A stretch of 64,000 nucleotides of DNA from the NCBI RefSeq assembly GCF_012273655.1, contig NZ_JAAWWP010000018.1:89323-153322 (forward strand). The letters are read 5' to 3'. This DNA comes from Streptomyces physcomitrii. GTDB lineage: Bacteria; Actinomycetota; Actinomycetes; Streptomycetales; Streptomycetaceae. The position numbers and the translations under genes are program-made. Positions 53,003 to 61,855 of this stretch are shown here, piece by piece; within the stretch, counting starts at the first letter, position 1; every line of letters starts with the position of its first letter. The notes beneath the pieces were generated by a model. That model had not been told where the DNA came from and did not search any database. It saw only the letters and a program-made list of their open reading frames with translations.

Positions 53003-54004
53003 GTGGCCCGACTCGTTATGCTCGACGCCATGGCCTCTCTCGGATGGCTCACTTCCCGTAGGCGCTCCGCCACCGCACGCAGCGTGCTGGCAGGCGAGGC
53101 CTCCGCCGAGGCCGCGCGCAGGGCAGCGGACGAGACCGGCGAACCGGCGAAGGTGCCCGCGGCCGAGGAGGCCGGGCGCCTCCTGGTCGAGCAGGCGCCG
53201 CCGGAACCGGAGTTCCCGGTCGTCGGCGACGAACACGCGGCCGCCTTCTTCGACCTCGACAACACCGTGATGCAGGGCGCCGCGATCTTCCACATGGGGC
53301 GCGGCCTGTACAAGCGGAAGTTCTTCCAGACCCGCGACCTGACCCGGTTCGCCTGGCAGCAGGCCTGGTTCCGGCTCGCGGGCATCGAGGACGCCTCGCA
53401 CATGGAGGACGCCCGCGAGTCCGCGCTCTCCATCGTCAAGGGCCACCGGGTCGCCGAACTCATGGCCATCGGCGAGGAGATCTACGACGAGTACATGGCC
53501 GACCGCATCTGGCCGGGCACCCGGGCGCTCGCCCAGGCCCACCTCGACGCGGGCCAGCGGGTGTGGCTGGTCACCGCGGCCCCCGTGGAGACCGCGACGA
53601 TCATCGCCCGCCGCCTCGGCCTGACCGGCGCGCTCGGCACGGTCGCCGAGTCGGTCGACGGGGTCTACACCGGGCGGCTCGTCGGCGAACCCCTGCACGG
53701 CCCCGCCAAGGCGGAGGCGGTACGCGCCCTCGCGCTCGCCCAGGACCTCGACCTCACACGCTGCGCCGCGTACAGCGACTCGCACAACGACATCCCGATG
53801 CTCTCGCTGGTCGGCCACCCCTACGCGATCAACCCGGACGCCAAGCTGCGCCGGCACGCGCGCGAGCGCGACTGGCGGCTGCGCGACTACCGCACCGGCC
53901 GCAAGGCCGCGAAGATCGGCATCCCGGCGGCGGCCGGGGTCGGCGCGATGGCGGGCGGCACCGCGGCCGCCATCGCCCTGCACCGCCGCCGCTTCGCCCG
54001 CTGA
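53003..54004 (+). CDS. HAD-IB family hydrolase (SerB-like)
   Basis: The product has 333 aa if the GTG after TTAGGAG is used (spacing is short); ATG at 53018 or 53030 are alternatives. The HAD motifs are AAFFDLDNTVMQG (Asp nucleophile), LVTAAPVET (motif II) and YSDSHNDIPML (motif IV). A C-terminal hydrophobic segment (IGIPAAAGVGAMAGGTAAAIAL) followed by RRR may anchor it to the membrane. The subfamily HAD-IB includes phosphoserine phosphatase and bifunctional acyltransferase-phosphatases. The substrate is unknown. It directly precedes bldN. Confidence 0.9.
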   Translation: MARLVMLDAMASLGWLTSRRRSATARSVLAGEASAEAARRAADETGEPAKVPAAEEAGRLLVEQAPPEPEFPVVGDEHAAAFFDLDNTVMQGAAIFHMGRGLYKRKFFQTRDLTRFAWQQAWFRLAGIEDASHMEDARESALSIVKGHRVAELMAIGEEIYDEYMADRIWPGTRALAQAHLDAGQRVWLVTAAPVETATIIARRLGLTGALGTVAESVDGVYTGRLVGEPLHGPAKAEAVRALALAQDLDLTRCAAYSDSHNDIPMLSLVGHPYAINPDAKLRRHARERDWRLRDYRTGRKAAKIGIPAAAGVGAMAGGTAAAIALHRRRFAR

Positions 54005-54526
54005 GTCCCGCCGCGGCCCCGCCGCCGCCCTTGGTCGACCACCCGCTGAGCCCCAGCTGAGCACGGGTTCGAGCCCCCGCTCGGACCCCCTCGGACCCAC
54101 GGGCGCGCCCGTCCGCCAACGCGCCCGGACGGCGGAAAGCGCACTCGTTCGGGCCACAGAAATCTGCTCACCGGCTCGTACGACACACGCGGACCCCGTT
54201 CGGCCCCAGGTCAATCGTTTCTTCTTACCCGGCCACCCGTCCCGCCGGTCGCTTCGGTGACGCTCGGCCACAACTCGCCCCGGGGCTACCCCGAGACGAA
54301 GCTTTTCGGTCAACCGGTGATCAGCAAAGGGCGATCGACCGAACACGGAACGTCAGGATAGGCGACGTCCTCACAGTTTTGAGCAACTGGGCGTAGCGCC
54401 CCCTGTACGAAGCGTTATTCTCCTCAGACGCAATCCGGTGCCCACCCGGACGCGGCTTTGTCGCCTCGGCGGGTGAACGTGCCGGTACTGCACCTGATGC
54501 AAGCAAGCTCTGCCTCTGGGAGTCCC
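54005..54526. promoter_or_regulatory. long upstream region of bldN
   Basis: These 522 bp separate the HAD gene and bldN. No protein-like frame is seen. In S. coelicolor bldN is repressed by BldD and autoregulated, and the promoter lies in this position. I could not pick out a confident BldD box. The segment 54340-54425 is lower in GC and is the likely promoter. Confidence 0.5.
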
Positions 54527-55330
54527 GTGTACCCACACGTCGGGGTTGACGCCTCGGGCCTGGCTACGCTGCGTGGAGCGGTCCTCGACCGCCTGCGCGA
54601 TCTCGTCCCCCTCGCGTACGCCGTTCCCGCGTATGCCGTCCCCGCCCTCGCCGGACCGCAAACCGCCGTGGGTGGCCCGGTCGGCCCCTGCTACGCCATG
54701 ACCAACAGCCATGCCGCCGTCGGTCGCCGCACCCGTCCCAGCACCACCGCCTCCCCCGTGCGCCGTCCCGCCGCGGACAGCGACAGCGCCCGGATGATGG
54801 AACTCGTCGAGCGCGCCCAGGCCGGGGAGACCGAGGCCTTCGGCCGCCTCTACGACCAGTACAGCGACACCGTGTACCGGTACATCTACTACCGCGTGGG
54901 CGGGAAGGCCACGGCCGAGGACCTGACCAGCGAGACCTTCCTGCGCGCGCTGCGGCGGATCGGCACCTTCACCTACCAGGGCCGCGACTTCGGGGCCTGG
55001 CTGGTCACGATCGCGCGCAATCTGGTCGCCGACCACTTCAAGTCGAGCCGCTTCCGCCTCGAAGTGACCACCGGCGAAATGCTCGACGCCAACGAGGTCG
55101 AGCGCTCCCCGGAGGACTCCGTCCTCGAATCGCTGTCCAACGCCGCCCTGCTCCAGGCGGTGAAGCGGCTCAACCCCCAGCAGCAGGAGTGCGTGACGCT
55201 GCGCTTCCTCCAGGGACTCTCGGTCGCCGAGACCGCCCGGGTGATGGGCAAGAACGAGGGCGCGATCAAGACCCTGCAGTACCGGGCCGTACGCACCCTG
55301 GCCCGGCTGCTGCCCGACGACGCCCGCTGA
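54527..55330 (+). CDS. bldN: ECF RNA polymerase sigma factor BldN
   Basis: The product has 267 aa from GTG behind GGGAG; an ATG at 54497 is an alternative. The N-terminal extension of about 85 residues (starting YPHVGVDASGLATL) is the pro-region removed during development in S. coelicolor. Sigma region 2 follows (FGRLYDQYSDTVYRYIYYRVGG), then region 4 (NPQQQECVTLRFLQGLSVAETARVMGKNEGAIK). BldN drives bldM and the chaplin/rodlin genes for aerial growth. The anti-sigma factor gene rsbN follows after 251 bp. Confidence 0.96.
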   Translation: MYPHVGVDASGLATLRGAVLDRLRDLVPLAYAVPAYAVPALAGPQTAVGGPVGPCYAMTNSHAAVGRRTRPSTTASPVRRPAADSDSARMMELVERAQAGETEAFGRLYDQYSDTVYRYIYYRVGGKATAEDLTSETFLRALRRIGTFTYQGRDFGAWLVTIARNLVADHFKSSRFRLEVTTGEMLDANEVERSPEDSVLESLSNAALLQAVKRLNPQQQECVTLRFLQGLSVAETARVMGKNEGAIKTLQYRAVRTLARLLPDDAR

Positions 55331-55422
55331 GGCCGGGCCACCACCCGGCGGACACCGCCCGCAGTCGTCAACTCACCTTCCGTAGAAGCCTGTTGGCTTT
55401 CGCGGTCGGATCATCCGCTGTC

Positions 55423-55451
55423 CGTAACCCAAGTGCCGCCCCCGTCGTTGT
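55423..55451 (+). promoter_or_regulatory. candidate sigma-BldN promoter of rsbN
   Basis: CGTAAC (55423-55428), 17 bp, CGTTGT (55446-55451). This resembles the CGTAAC/CGTTGA pattern I recall for sigma-BldN promoters such as bldM p1. It sits 131 bp upstream of the rsbN GTG. Confidence 0.6.
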
Positions 55452-55581
55452 GCGGGATACAGGCTCCCTCTGGTTGCTTCCTGTCCAGTCCCGCCCACTC
55501 GATCGGGTGAGGCTGGGCGGATCCAGGAACCACTCGGACCCCTTGGGGAGTCGACCGTCCTGACGAGAGGAGGTGCCGCCC

Positions 55582-56769
55582 GTGATCGCGAACATGTCGG
55601 GGCAGCGGCGGGCGAACGCCTTCGCCCGCGCCCTGGAGGAGGCCTCCGGCCAGGGTGCGGCCGCCGAGCACAGCGCGGACTCCGCCCCCGCGGCCGAGCC
55701 CAGACGCCTCACCCAGCTGGTGAGCGAGCTCGGCGCCCTGCCCAGACCGGCACTTGACCCCGACGTCAAGGCCACCCAGCGGGCACAGCTGATGGCCGCG
55801 ATGGAGTCCCTCGCCCAGGAAGGCACCCTGGCCGAACCGGCCGGACCCGCGGTGCCCTCCCAGCGCGGACCGGGCCGCCACCGCGCCAGCCCGCTCCGCT
55901 CCCTGCGCCCGCGCACCCGGCTCTCCAAGGGCCTGGCCGCGGGCGGACTCACCGTCAGCGTCGCCGCCGGTGCCTTCGGCGGGGTCGCCGCGGCCAGCTC
56001 CGACGCCCTGCCCGGGGACTCCCTCTACGGCCTCAAGCGCGGCATGGAGGACTTCAAGCTCGGCCTCGCCGGAAGCGACTCCGACCGCGGCCGCATCTAC
56101 CTCGACCACGCCTCCACCCGGCTCAGCGAGGCCCGCCGCCTGATGGACCGCGGCCGGCACGGCAGGGACCTGGACCACGAGGCGCTCGGCGAGGTCCGCC
56201 GCGCCCTGTCCGGCATGAACCACGACGCCACCGAGGGCCACCGCCTGCTCCACGAGGCCTACACCCGCGACGGTTCGCTCGGCCCGCTGCAGACCCTGTC
56301 CTCCTTCTCCCGCGCGCACCGCGACAGTTGGAGCCTGCTGCGCGAGAAGCTCCCGGTGCAGCTCGGCGACATCCGCGACCAGGTCAGCAGCGTCTTCGAC
56401 GCCATAGACGAAGAGGTCGAACCGCTGCGCTCGCTGCTCCCCGACCCGCCCGCGCACGAGTCCGAGCCCGCCGCCCCCGGCAGCTCCGACTCCCGGGACC
56501 CCGGCTCCGCGGACCGCTCCCCCTCCTCCAGCCCGGACGGGAAGCACCGCGACAAGGAGAGCCCCGAGGGACCGAAGCCCTCCCCCACCGAGAGCGCCGA
56601 CGACGGCCTCCTCGGCGGCAACACCGGCGGCCTCTTCCCCGACCCCGAGGACTCCGGCTCGCAGAAGCCGGGCGGCGGCCAGGGCCCGAAGCCGGACGTC
56701 ACCCTCCCGCCCCTCCTCCCCGGCCTCCTCCCCGGCCTCGGCCTCGACGCCCGGGACGCCGAGGACTGA
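55582..56769 (+). CDS. rsbN: anti-sigma factor RsbN (DUF5667)
   Basis: The product has 395 aa, with GTG start eight bases after AGAGGAGG; a GTG at 55573 overlaps the ribosome binding site. The cytoplasmic N-terminus (1-115, containing RANAFARALEEA) binds the sigma factor. One membrane helix (about 117-139) follows, then an extracellular DUF5667 region (about 140-290, DALPGDSLYGLKRGMEDFKLGL) and a Pro/Ser/Gly tail. RsbN holds BldN inactive. The tail is extended low complexity, ending PPLLPGLLPGLGLDARDAED. Confidence 0.94.
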   Translation: MIANMSGQRRANAFARALEEASGQGAAAEHSADSAPAAEPRRLTQLVSELGALPRPALDPDVKATQRAQLMAAMESLAQEGTLAEPAGPAVPSQRGPGRHRASPLRSLRPRTRLSKGLAAGGLTVSVAAGAFGGVAAASSDALPGDSLYGLKRGMEDFKLGLAGSDSDRGRIYLDHASTRLSEARRLMDRGRHGRDLDHEALGEVRRALSGMNHDATEGHRLLHEAYTRDGSLGPLQTLSSFSRAHRDSWSLLREKLPVQLGDIRDQVSSVFDAIDEEVEPLRSLLPDPPAHESEPAAPGSSDSRDPGSADRSPSSSPDGKHRDKESPEGPKPSPTESADDGLLGGNTGGLFPDPEDSGSQKPGGGQGPKPDVTLPPLLPGLLPGLGLDARDAED

Positions 56770-56886
56770 ACGACCCGAGGGTGAGCGCCCGACGAGAGTG
56801 AGCGGCCGACCGGCAGTGGACAGCCGACCGGGCGTCGCCTGAGCATCCGCCGGCCCGCTGCTCCACCCTCGCGGCCCGCGAGCACC

Positions 56887-56910
56887 GGGCCCCGGTTTCC
56901 ACCGGGGCCC
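56887..56910 (+). terminator. terminator after rsbN
   Basis: A 10-bp perfect stem GGGCCCCGGT (56887-56896 with 56901-56910) around TTCC lies 118 bp after the stop codon. The following stretch to 57140 is low-complexity with repeats of CCCCGTACCGC type and no gene. Confidence 0.7.
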
Positions 56911-57143
56911 GTCCGCATGCCCCGTACTGCCCACCCTCAGTTGCCCCGTGCCGCACACCCCCGATCGCCCTGCCCCGCACGCCCCGATCACCCCGTACCG
57001 CGCCCCGGCACCCCCGTACCGCACGCCCCGATTTGCCGACCCGGCAACAAAGCTGGTCACTCCGGGCCGCCCGGCCGGACCATCGTCGGCAGCCGCGGGC
57101 GCCGAACCCGCCGCGCCCCGCATCCGAGCCGTACGGAGGACCC

Positions 57144-57797
57144 ATGACCGGCAGCACCGCCCCCGACCCCGCACCCGTCACCGACGAGGAGCTCTGGGAC
57201 AGCCGCTACGCGGGGAACACCCGCGTCTGGAGCGGGCTGCCCAACCACGCCCTGGTACGGGAGACCGAGCAGCTGGCCCCCGGCCGCGCCCTGGACCTCG
57301 GCTGCGGCGAGGGCGCCGACGCGATCTGGCTGGCCCGCCGGGGCTGGCAGGTCACCGCCGCCGATGTCTCCCGGGTGGCGCTCGACCGGGGCGCCGCCCA
57401 CGCCGCCGAGCAGGGCGTCGCCGACCGGATCGACTGGCAGCGGCACGACCTCGGCCACAGCTTCCCGGCGGGCGGCTACGACCTGATCTCCGCGCACTTC
57501 CTGCACACCTACGGCGCCCTGCGCAGGGAGGAGGTGCTGCGCCGGGCCGTGGACTGCGTCGCCCCCGGCGGCATCCTCCTGGTCGTCGGCCACGCGGGCT
57601 GGCCCCGGTGGGCCGAGGACCCGGATCCGGAGGTGTACTTCCCGACCCCCGAGGACGTCCTCGCCGAACTCCGGCTGCCGGCCGGAGCCTGGGAGGTCCT
57701 GGTCAGCGAGACCTACGAACGCCCGGCCGCCCGCCCCGACGGGGTCATGGACACCCGCGAGGACACCACCCTGAAGGTGCGGCGGCTGGTGGGCTGA
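57144..57797 (+). CDS. class I SAM-dependent methyltransferase
   Basis: The product has 217 aa with GGAGGACCC before the ATG. The SAM-binding motif I is ALDLGCGEGADAIWLARRGW, followed by VTAADVSRVAL (acidic residue for the ribose) and DLISAHFLHTYGALRREEVLRRAVDCVAPGG (Methyltransf-25-like). The short N-terminal EELWDSRYAGNTRVWSG matches the tellurite-resistance TehB-like/thiopurine-type subgroup. The substrate is unknown. It converges on the acyltransferase gene with only 13 bp between. Confidence 0.9.
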   Translation: MTGSTAPDPAPVTDEELWDSRYAGNTRVWSGLPNHALVRETEQLAPGRALDLGCGEGADAIWLARRGWQVTAADVSRVALDRGAAHAAEQGVADRIDWQRHDLGHSFPAGGYDLISAHFLHTYGALRREEVLRRAVDCVAPGGILLVVGHAGWPRWAEDPDPEVYFPTPEDVLAELRLPAGAWEVLVSETYERPAARPDGVMDTREDTTLKVRRLVG

Positions 57798-57810
57798 GCG
57801 GCCCAGGCCC

Positions 57811-58857
57811 TCAGAAGAAGACCGACCGCCGCTGCACGAGCAGCTTGTACAGCGTGTGCTGGATCTGCTCGCGCACCTGGTCGGTGAGGTTGAACATCAG
57901 CATCGGGTCCTCGGCCGCCTCCGGCGGATAGCCGTCCGTCGGGATCGGCTCGCCGAACTGGATGGTCCACTTCGTCGGCAGCGGCACCGCGCCGAGCGGC
58001 CCGAGCAGCGGAAAGGTCGGCGTGATCGGGAAGTACGGGAAGCCGAGGAGGCGGGCCAGCGTCTTGGCGTTGCCGATCATCGGGTAGATCTCCTCGGCCC
58101 CGACGATCGAGCAGGGCACGATCGGCGCCCGGGCCCGCAGCGCCGTCGAGACGAAGCCGCCCCGCCCGAACCGCTGGAGCTTGTACCGCTCCCCGAAGGG
58201 CTTGCCGATCCCCTTGAAGCCCTCCGGCATCACCCCGACCACCTCCCCGCGGGCGAGCAGCTGCTCGGCGTCCTCCGCACAGGCCAGGGTGTGCCCGGCC
58301 TTGCGGGCCAGCTCGTTGACGACCGGGAGCATGAACACCAGGTCGGCGGCGAGCAGCCGCAGATTGCGGTCCGCCGGGTGCTCGTCGTGCACCGCGATCT
58401 GGAGCATCAGCCCGTCGAGCGGCAGCGTGCCGGAGTGGTTGGCGACGACGAGGGCGCCCCCGTCGGCGGGGATGTTCTCGATGCCCTTCACCTCGACCCG
58501 GAAGTACTTCTCGTAGACCGGGCGCAGCGCGGACATCAGGACCTGGTCGGTCAGTTCGGCGTCGTAGCCGAAGTCGTCGACCTCGTAGTCACCGGTCAGC
58601 CGGCGGCGCAGGAAGCTGAGGCCGCCCGCGATCCGGCGCTCCCAGGGGCCGGGCTCGGGCGGTGCCGTACCGGGCTCGAGGTCGGGCTCCGGTTCCTGCC
58701 CGGCCGGTCCGGCCTGCTGGCCGGGCAGGGTCGCGCTCTTGTGGATCGGCACCGGGTCCGCCCCGCGCCCGGAGGCGGCGGGCCTGCGCCGGGCCGGGCG
58801 CCGCTCGCCCGCGCGGGAGCGGTCGTCGTCGAAGGGGATGACCTTGGCGTCCGCCAT
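57811..58857 (-). CDS. lysophospholipid acyltransferase family protein (PlsC-like)
   Basis: The product has 348 aa. The first 85 residues are a polar low-complexity leader. The PlsC motifs are NHSGTLPLDG (HxxxxD-like, here NHSGTLPLD), the EGF-like loop VMPEGFKGIGKPF, and VPCSIVGAEEIYP. The enzyme acylates a lysophospholipid or similar alcohol at the membrane. It is 13 bp upstream (in transcription, downstream) of the epimerase gene and probably co-transcribed with it, suggesting a lipid-modifying pair. Confidence 0.88.
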   Translation of the reverse strand: MADAKVIPFDDDRSRAGERRPARRRPAASGRGADPVPIHKSATLPGQQAGPAGQEPEPDLEPGTAPPEPGPWERRIAGGLSFLRRRLTGDYEVDDFGYDAELTDQVLMSALRPVYEKYFRVEVKGIENIPADGGALVVANHSGTLPLDGLMLQIAVHDEHPADRNLRLLAADLVFMLPVVNELARKAGHTLACAEDAEQLLARGEVVGVMPEGFKGIGKPFGERYKLQRFGRGGFVSTALRARAPIVPCSIVGAEEIYPMIGNAKTLARLLGFPYFPITPTFPLLGPLGAVPLPTKWTIQFGEPIPTDGYPPEAAEDPMLMFNLTDQVREQIQHTLYKLLVQRRSVFF

Positions 58858-58870
58858 GTTGCTGCGCTCC

Positions 58871-59962
58871 TCAGTTCGCGCTCTGCGCGGGGGCCGTACC
58901 GCCCGTGTCGGTGCCTGCCGCCTCGCGCGCGCCCGCCAGGAAGGGGAGGGCGGCGAGCTTGTCGACCGCGGACGCCACCAGCTGCGGGGGCAGCAGCCCC
59001 GCGCCCCGGCAGCGCACGAAGTCCTCGAAGGCCTCGGCCGTGGTGTACCCGGCCTCGTATCCCAGGGTTTCACGCATCTGGGCCGTCGACACCATGCGGC
59101 CGTGGGTGAGCAGCCGCAGTTGCTCGGGCGAGAAGTCGGTGACGCCGAGATTGCGCAGCGCCGAGCCGAACCAGCTCACCGCGGGCAGCAGCATCGGCAC
59201 GGTCGGCCTGCCGAGCCGGCGCGAGCACTGCGACAGGAGCAGCGCGCCCTCACCGGCGATGTTGAAGGTGCCGCTGTTGAGGGTGCCCCGGCGCGGCTCG
59301 CGGGCGGCGATCCGCAGCACCTCGATCACATCGTCCTCGTGCACGAACTGCAGCCGCGGGTCGTAGCCGAAGACGGTCGGCAGCACGGGCAGCGAGAAGT
59401 ACTCGGTCAGCGGGGTCTCGGCGCCGGGCCCGAGGATGTTGGCGAAGCGCAGCACGCAGACCGCGACATCGGGGCGGCGCCGGGCGAAGCCGCGCACATA
59501 GCCCTCGACCTCGACGGTGTCCTTGGCGAAGCCGCCGCTCGGCAGCGACTTCGGCGGGGTGGTCTCGGTGAAGACGGCCGGGTCGCGGGGCGCCGCGCCG
59601 TACACGTTGGTCGAGGACTTCACCACCAGGCGCCGCACCGCGGGGGACTTCTGGCAGGCACCGAGCAGCTGCATGGTGCCGATGACGTTGGTCTCCTTGA
59701 CCGTGGTCCGGCCGGTGCCGCCGAGTCCGGTGCCGCTGACGTCCAGGTGCACCACGGTGGTCACGCCGCGTTCGGTGAGGACCTTGGCGATGGTGGACTG
59801 CCGGATGTCGGCCTGCACGAACTCGGCGTCGCCCAGATGGTGCTGGGGCAGGGCCGCGTCCACGGCGATGACCCGGTCCACCTCGGGATCGCGCTGGATC
59901 CGGCGCACGAAACGCCCGCCCAGCTGCCGGGCCGCCCCTGTCACCAGCACGACCTCGCCCAC
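58871..59962 (-). CDS. NAD-dependent epimerase/dehydratase family protein
   Basis: The product has 363 aa with a GTG start. It is an extended SDR: VVLVTGAARQLGGRFVRRI (Rossmann loop), TNVIGTMQLLGAC, and the catalytic region SSTNVYGAAPRDP. In place of the usual YxxxK, the stretch GGFAKDTVEVEGYV is found at the corresponding position, so the Tyr may be lost. Its product probably acts on a sugar nucleotide or sterol-like alcohol. It is followed 13 bp later by the acyltransferase gene. Confidence 0.86.
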   Translation of the reverse strand: MGEVVLVTGAARQLGGRFVRRIQRDPEVDRVIAVDAALPQHHLGDAEFVQADIRQSTIAKVLTERGVTTVVHLDVSGTGLGGTGRTTVKETNVIGTMQLLGACQKSPAVRRLVVKSSTNVYGAAPRDPAVFTETTPPKSLPSGGFAKDTVEVEGYVRGFARRRPDVAVCVLRFANILGPGAETPLTEYFSLPVLPTVFGYDPRLQFVHEDDVIEVLRIAAREPRRGTLNSGTFNIAGEGALLLSQCSRRLGRPTVPMLLPAVSWFGSALRNLGVTDFSPEQLRLLTHGRMVSTAQMRETLGYEAGYTTAEAFEDFVRCRGAGLLPPQLVASAVDKLAALPFLAGAREAAGTDTGGTAPAQSAN

Positions 59963-60209
59963 GATCCGCGCCCACCTTCCCGTCGCCGCTCGCCGCCCCG
60001 GACCCGCACCGCGCGTTCACCGGTACGTGCCGTACGCGCCACCGTAGCGCTTCACCGCCGCGCTGTAATCGCCGCGCGGCACGGATTCGCGGGATTGCCC
60101 CCACCGGCCGCCCGCCGGTCCGGAATTCCGGACTCCGGGGCGCCTGCCCGCCCGGCGCGCGCTCAATCCGGGCCGGACGCCGAGCGGCCCGCGGGACGCG
60201 AAAACGACC

Positions 60210-60242
60210 GCGGCCCCCCTGCTGTCACAGCAGGGGGGCCGC
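60210..60242 (-). terminator. terminator of the bdtA/COX24-like unit
   Basis: A 16-bp perfect stem (60210-60225 with 60227-60242), in practice closed by a three-base loop, is followed on the minus strand by GGTCGTTTT. It is a classical intrinsic terminator with a short U tract. Confidence 0.9.
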
Positions 60243-60265
60243 AGAGCGCTTCTTGTCAGCGTCGC

Positions 60266-60364
60266 TCACTTCTTGTTACGACGCTGGACACGCGTGCGCT
60301 TCAGCAGCTTGCGGTGCTTCTTCTTCGCCATCCGCTTGCGCCGCTTCTTGATAACAGAGCCCAC
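60266..60364 (-). CDS. AURKAIP1/COX24-like small ribosomal protein
   Basis: The product has 32 aa: it reads GSVIKKRRKRMAKKKHRKLL followed by KRTRVQRRNKK, about half of it Lys and Arg. The GTG start has GAGGG five bases upstream. The short basic AURKAIP1/COX24 C-terminal motif is found in an additional actinobacterial 30S subunit protein. It is too short to be called by usual cut-offs. It follows bdtA on the same strand. Confidence 0.9.
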   Translation of the reverse strand: MGSVIKKRRKRMAKKKHRKLLKRTRVQRRNKK

Positions 60365-60516
60365 GACTACCCTCGCTCACTTCTCGGAACATCCCCACAC
60401 TTCGGGGATCTTGGTGCGGGGCGACATGGGCCCACACGACCTACGAGGGGCTAGCCTACCCGCCCGAGCGCTGAGCCCGTAATCGGGTGACGGGCCGGTG
60501 GAAACCGGACCTTGCC

Positions 60517-60726
60517 TCAGGCAGTCTCCACCCCCACATAGGACTCGCGGAGGTACTCGTGAACCGCTTGCTCCGGGACTCGGAACGACCTGCCGACCCG
60601 GATCGCGGGCAGATGACCACTGTGCACCAAGCGGTACACGGTCATCTTGGATACGCGCATCACCGAGGCGACTTCCGCCACGGTAAGGAACTGAACCTCG
60701 TTCAGAGGCCTCTCGCCACCAGCCAT
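60517..60726 (-). CDS. bdtA: BdtA-like excisionase/MerR-type DNA-binding protein
   Basis: The product has 69 aa from ATG 60726 behind AGGTGTGTC; longer in-frame starts are unlikely. It is a stand-alone winged helix like BldC: EVQFLTVAEVASVMRVSKMTVYRLVHSGHLPAIRVGRSFRVPEQAV. In S. coelicolor the orthologue SCO3328 is a BldD target, and its function is not fully known. It neighbours the tiny ribosomal protein gene and acuC-side genes. A TACTCT box on the minus strand near 60810 may be its -10. Confidence 0.88.
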   Translation of the reverse strand: MAGGERPLNEVQFLTVAEVASVMRVSKMTVYRLVHSGHLPAIRVGRSFRVPEQAVHEYLRESYVGVETA

Positions 60727-60854
60727 GACACACCTGAACCTTCCGCACACGACGCGCCCCGGCTTCCCCTTCCGGTGACTCCTCGTCGTTGCGTGCTCAC
60801 TCACCAGAGTAGAGGCGGGTGGTGCGAGTGGGGAAGAGGAGCAGCGGGTCCCCT

Positions 60855-61682
60855 TTATCCCGACAGTCCGGCCCGCGTCAGCACATGGCGCACAAGTGGC
60901 CGGTAGTGATCGGAGTGAACCGCGTCATCCAGCGGGACGACGACCGAAATCCGCCCCTCGGCCTCGCCGACGAAGAGCGCCGGATCATCGGTGTCGGCAA
61001 GTCCCATGGCATCAATGCCCAGTTGACCTGCCCCGCAGACCCAGCCGTGGTCGCCGACCACCAGCGCGGGCAGCGGCCCGCCCGCCTCGGCGAGCGCCGC
61101 GAGCGCGGTGCGCACCGGGCGCGGGGAATGCGAGTGCGCCGGCTGCCCACGCCCCGGCGCACGCCCCGCCCCCGTCTGCCCCGCCTCCCGCACCAGGGCG
61201 ACCCCGGCTACGTAGTCGAGGTGATGGGCGCGTAGACCGAAGCGCGTCATGAGGGGGAGGACGACCCCCCGCGCCGGGGTGAGCACGGGGCAGCCGGCCG
61301 CCGCCATCCCGCGCGCCAGGGCGGCATGGAAGCCGAGCAGCCGATGCGGATGCCCGGTGCCGAACAGCACCGGGCTGCGCAGCCGGGCCGCTTGACCGAG
61401 CCGGTCCGCGAAGGCGTCCAGGGCGGCCAGGGTGCGCTCCGGGTCGATCGCGTCGGGCCCGCCGCACCGCGCGGGATCGCCGGAGACCCCGCACCGCTCG
61501 GCCATCAGCGCCAGCACCGCCCGCTGCGGCCACTCCCCCCGCGGATCGAGACCGAGCAGTACCCGGGGGTCCCGGGCGGCGAACAACCGGTAGCTGCGCA
61601 GATTGGCCTCCCGGGAGGTGGCCACCGCCCCGGCGATCCCGGACGCCAGCAGGTGCGCCCGCAGCGCCTGGATGGTGAGCAC
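60855..61682 (-). CDS. phosphatase-like/hypothetical protein
   Basis: The product has 275 aa from GTG 61682 (weak ribosome binding site). The frame is protein-like (LTIQALRAHLLASGIAGAVATSREANLRSYRLFAARDPR). It ends in a GDHGWVCGAGQLGIDAMGLADTDDPALFVGEAEGRISVVVPLDD region that resembles a fold for a nucleotide- or phosphate-binding enzyme. In Streptomyces genomes this locus (next to acuC) is annotated as a phosphatase, but I see no clear HAD or other catalytic motif. It is of typical Streptomyces core composition. Confidence 0.7.
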   Translation of the reverse strand: MLTIQALRAHLLASGIAGAVATSREANLRSYRLFAARDPRVLLGLDPRGEWPQRAVLALMAERCGVSGDPARCGGPDAIDPERTLAALDAFADRLGQAARLRSPVLFGTGHPHRLLGFHAALARGMAAAGCPVLTPARGVVLPLMTRFGLRAHHLDYVAGVALVREAGQTGAGRAPGRGQPAHSHSPRPVRTALAALAEAGGPLPALVVGDHGWVCGAGQLGIDAMGLADTDDPALFVGEAEGRISVVVPLDDAVHSDHYRPLVRHVLTRAGLSG

Positions 61683-61855
61683 GCCCCGATGCTCGCGCAG
61701 CGGCCCCGCCCCGGCGCCCGCACCGGCGAAACGGCACCCGGTCGACGGACGGTACGTACGTATGTCCTGACGGAGGGACAAGCGCGAGGCCGACCGAGCG
61801 TCGCGCGCGGCCGGTCGCGCCCGGCTCCCGGCGGTCCGGCCCGGGTCCCCCGCGG

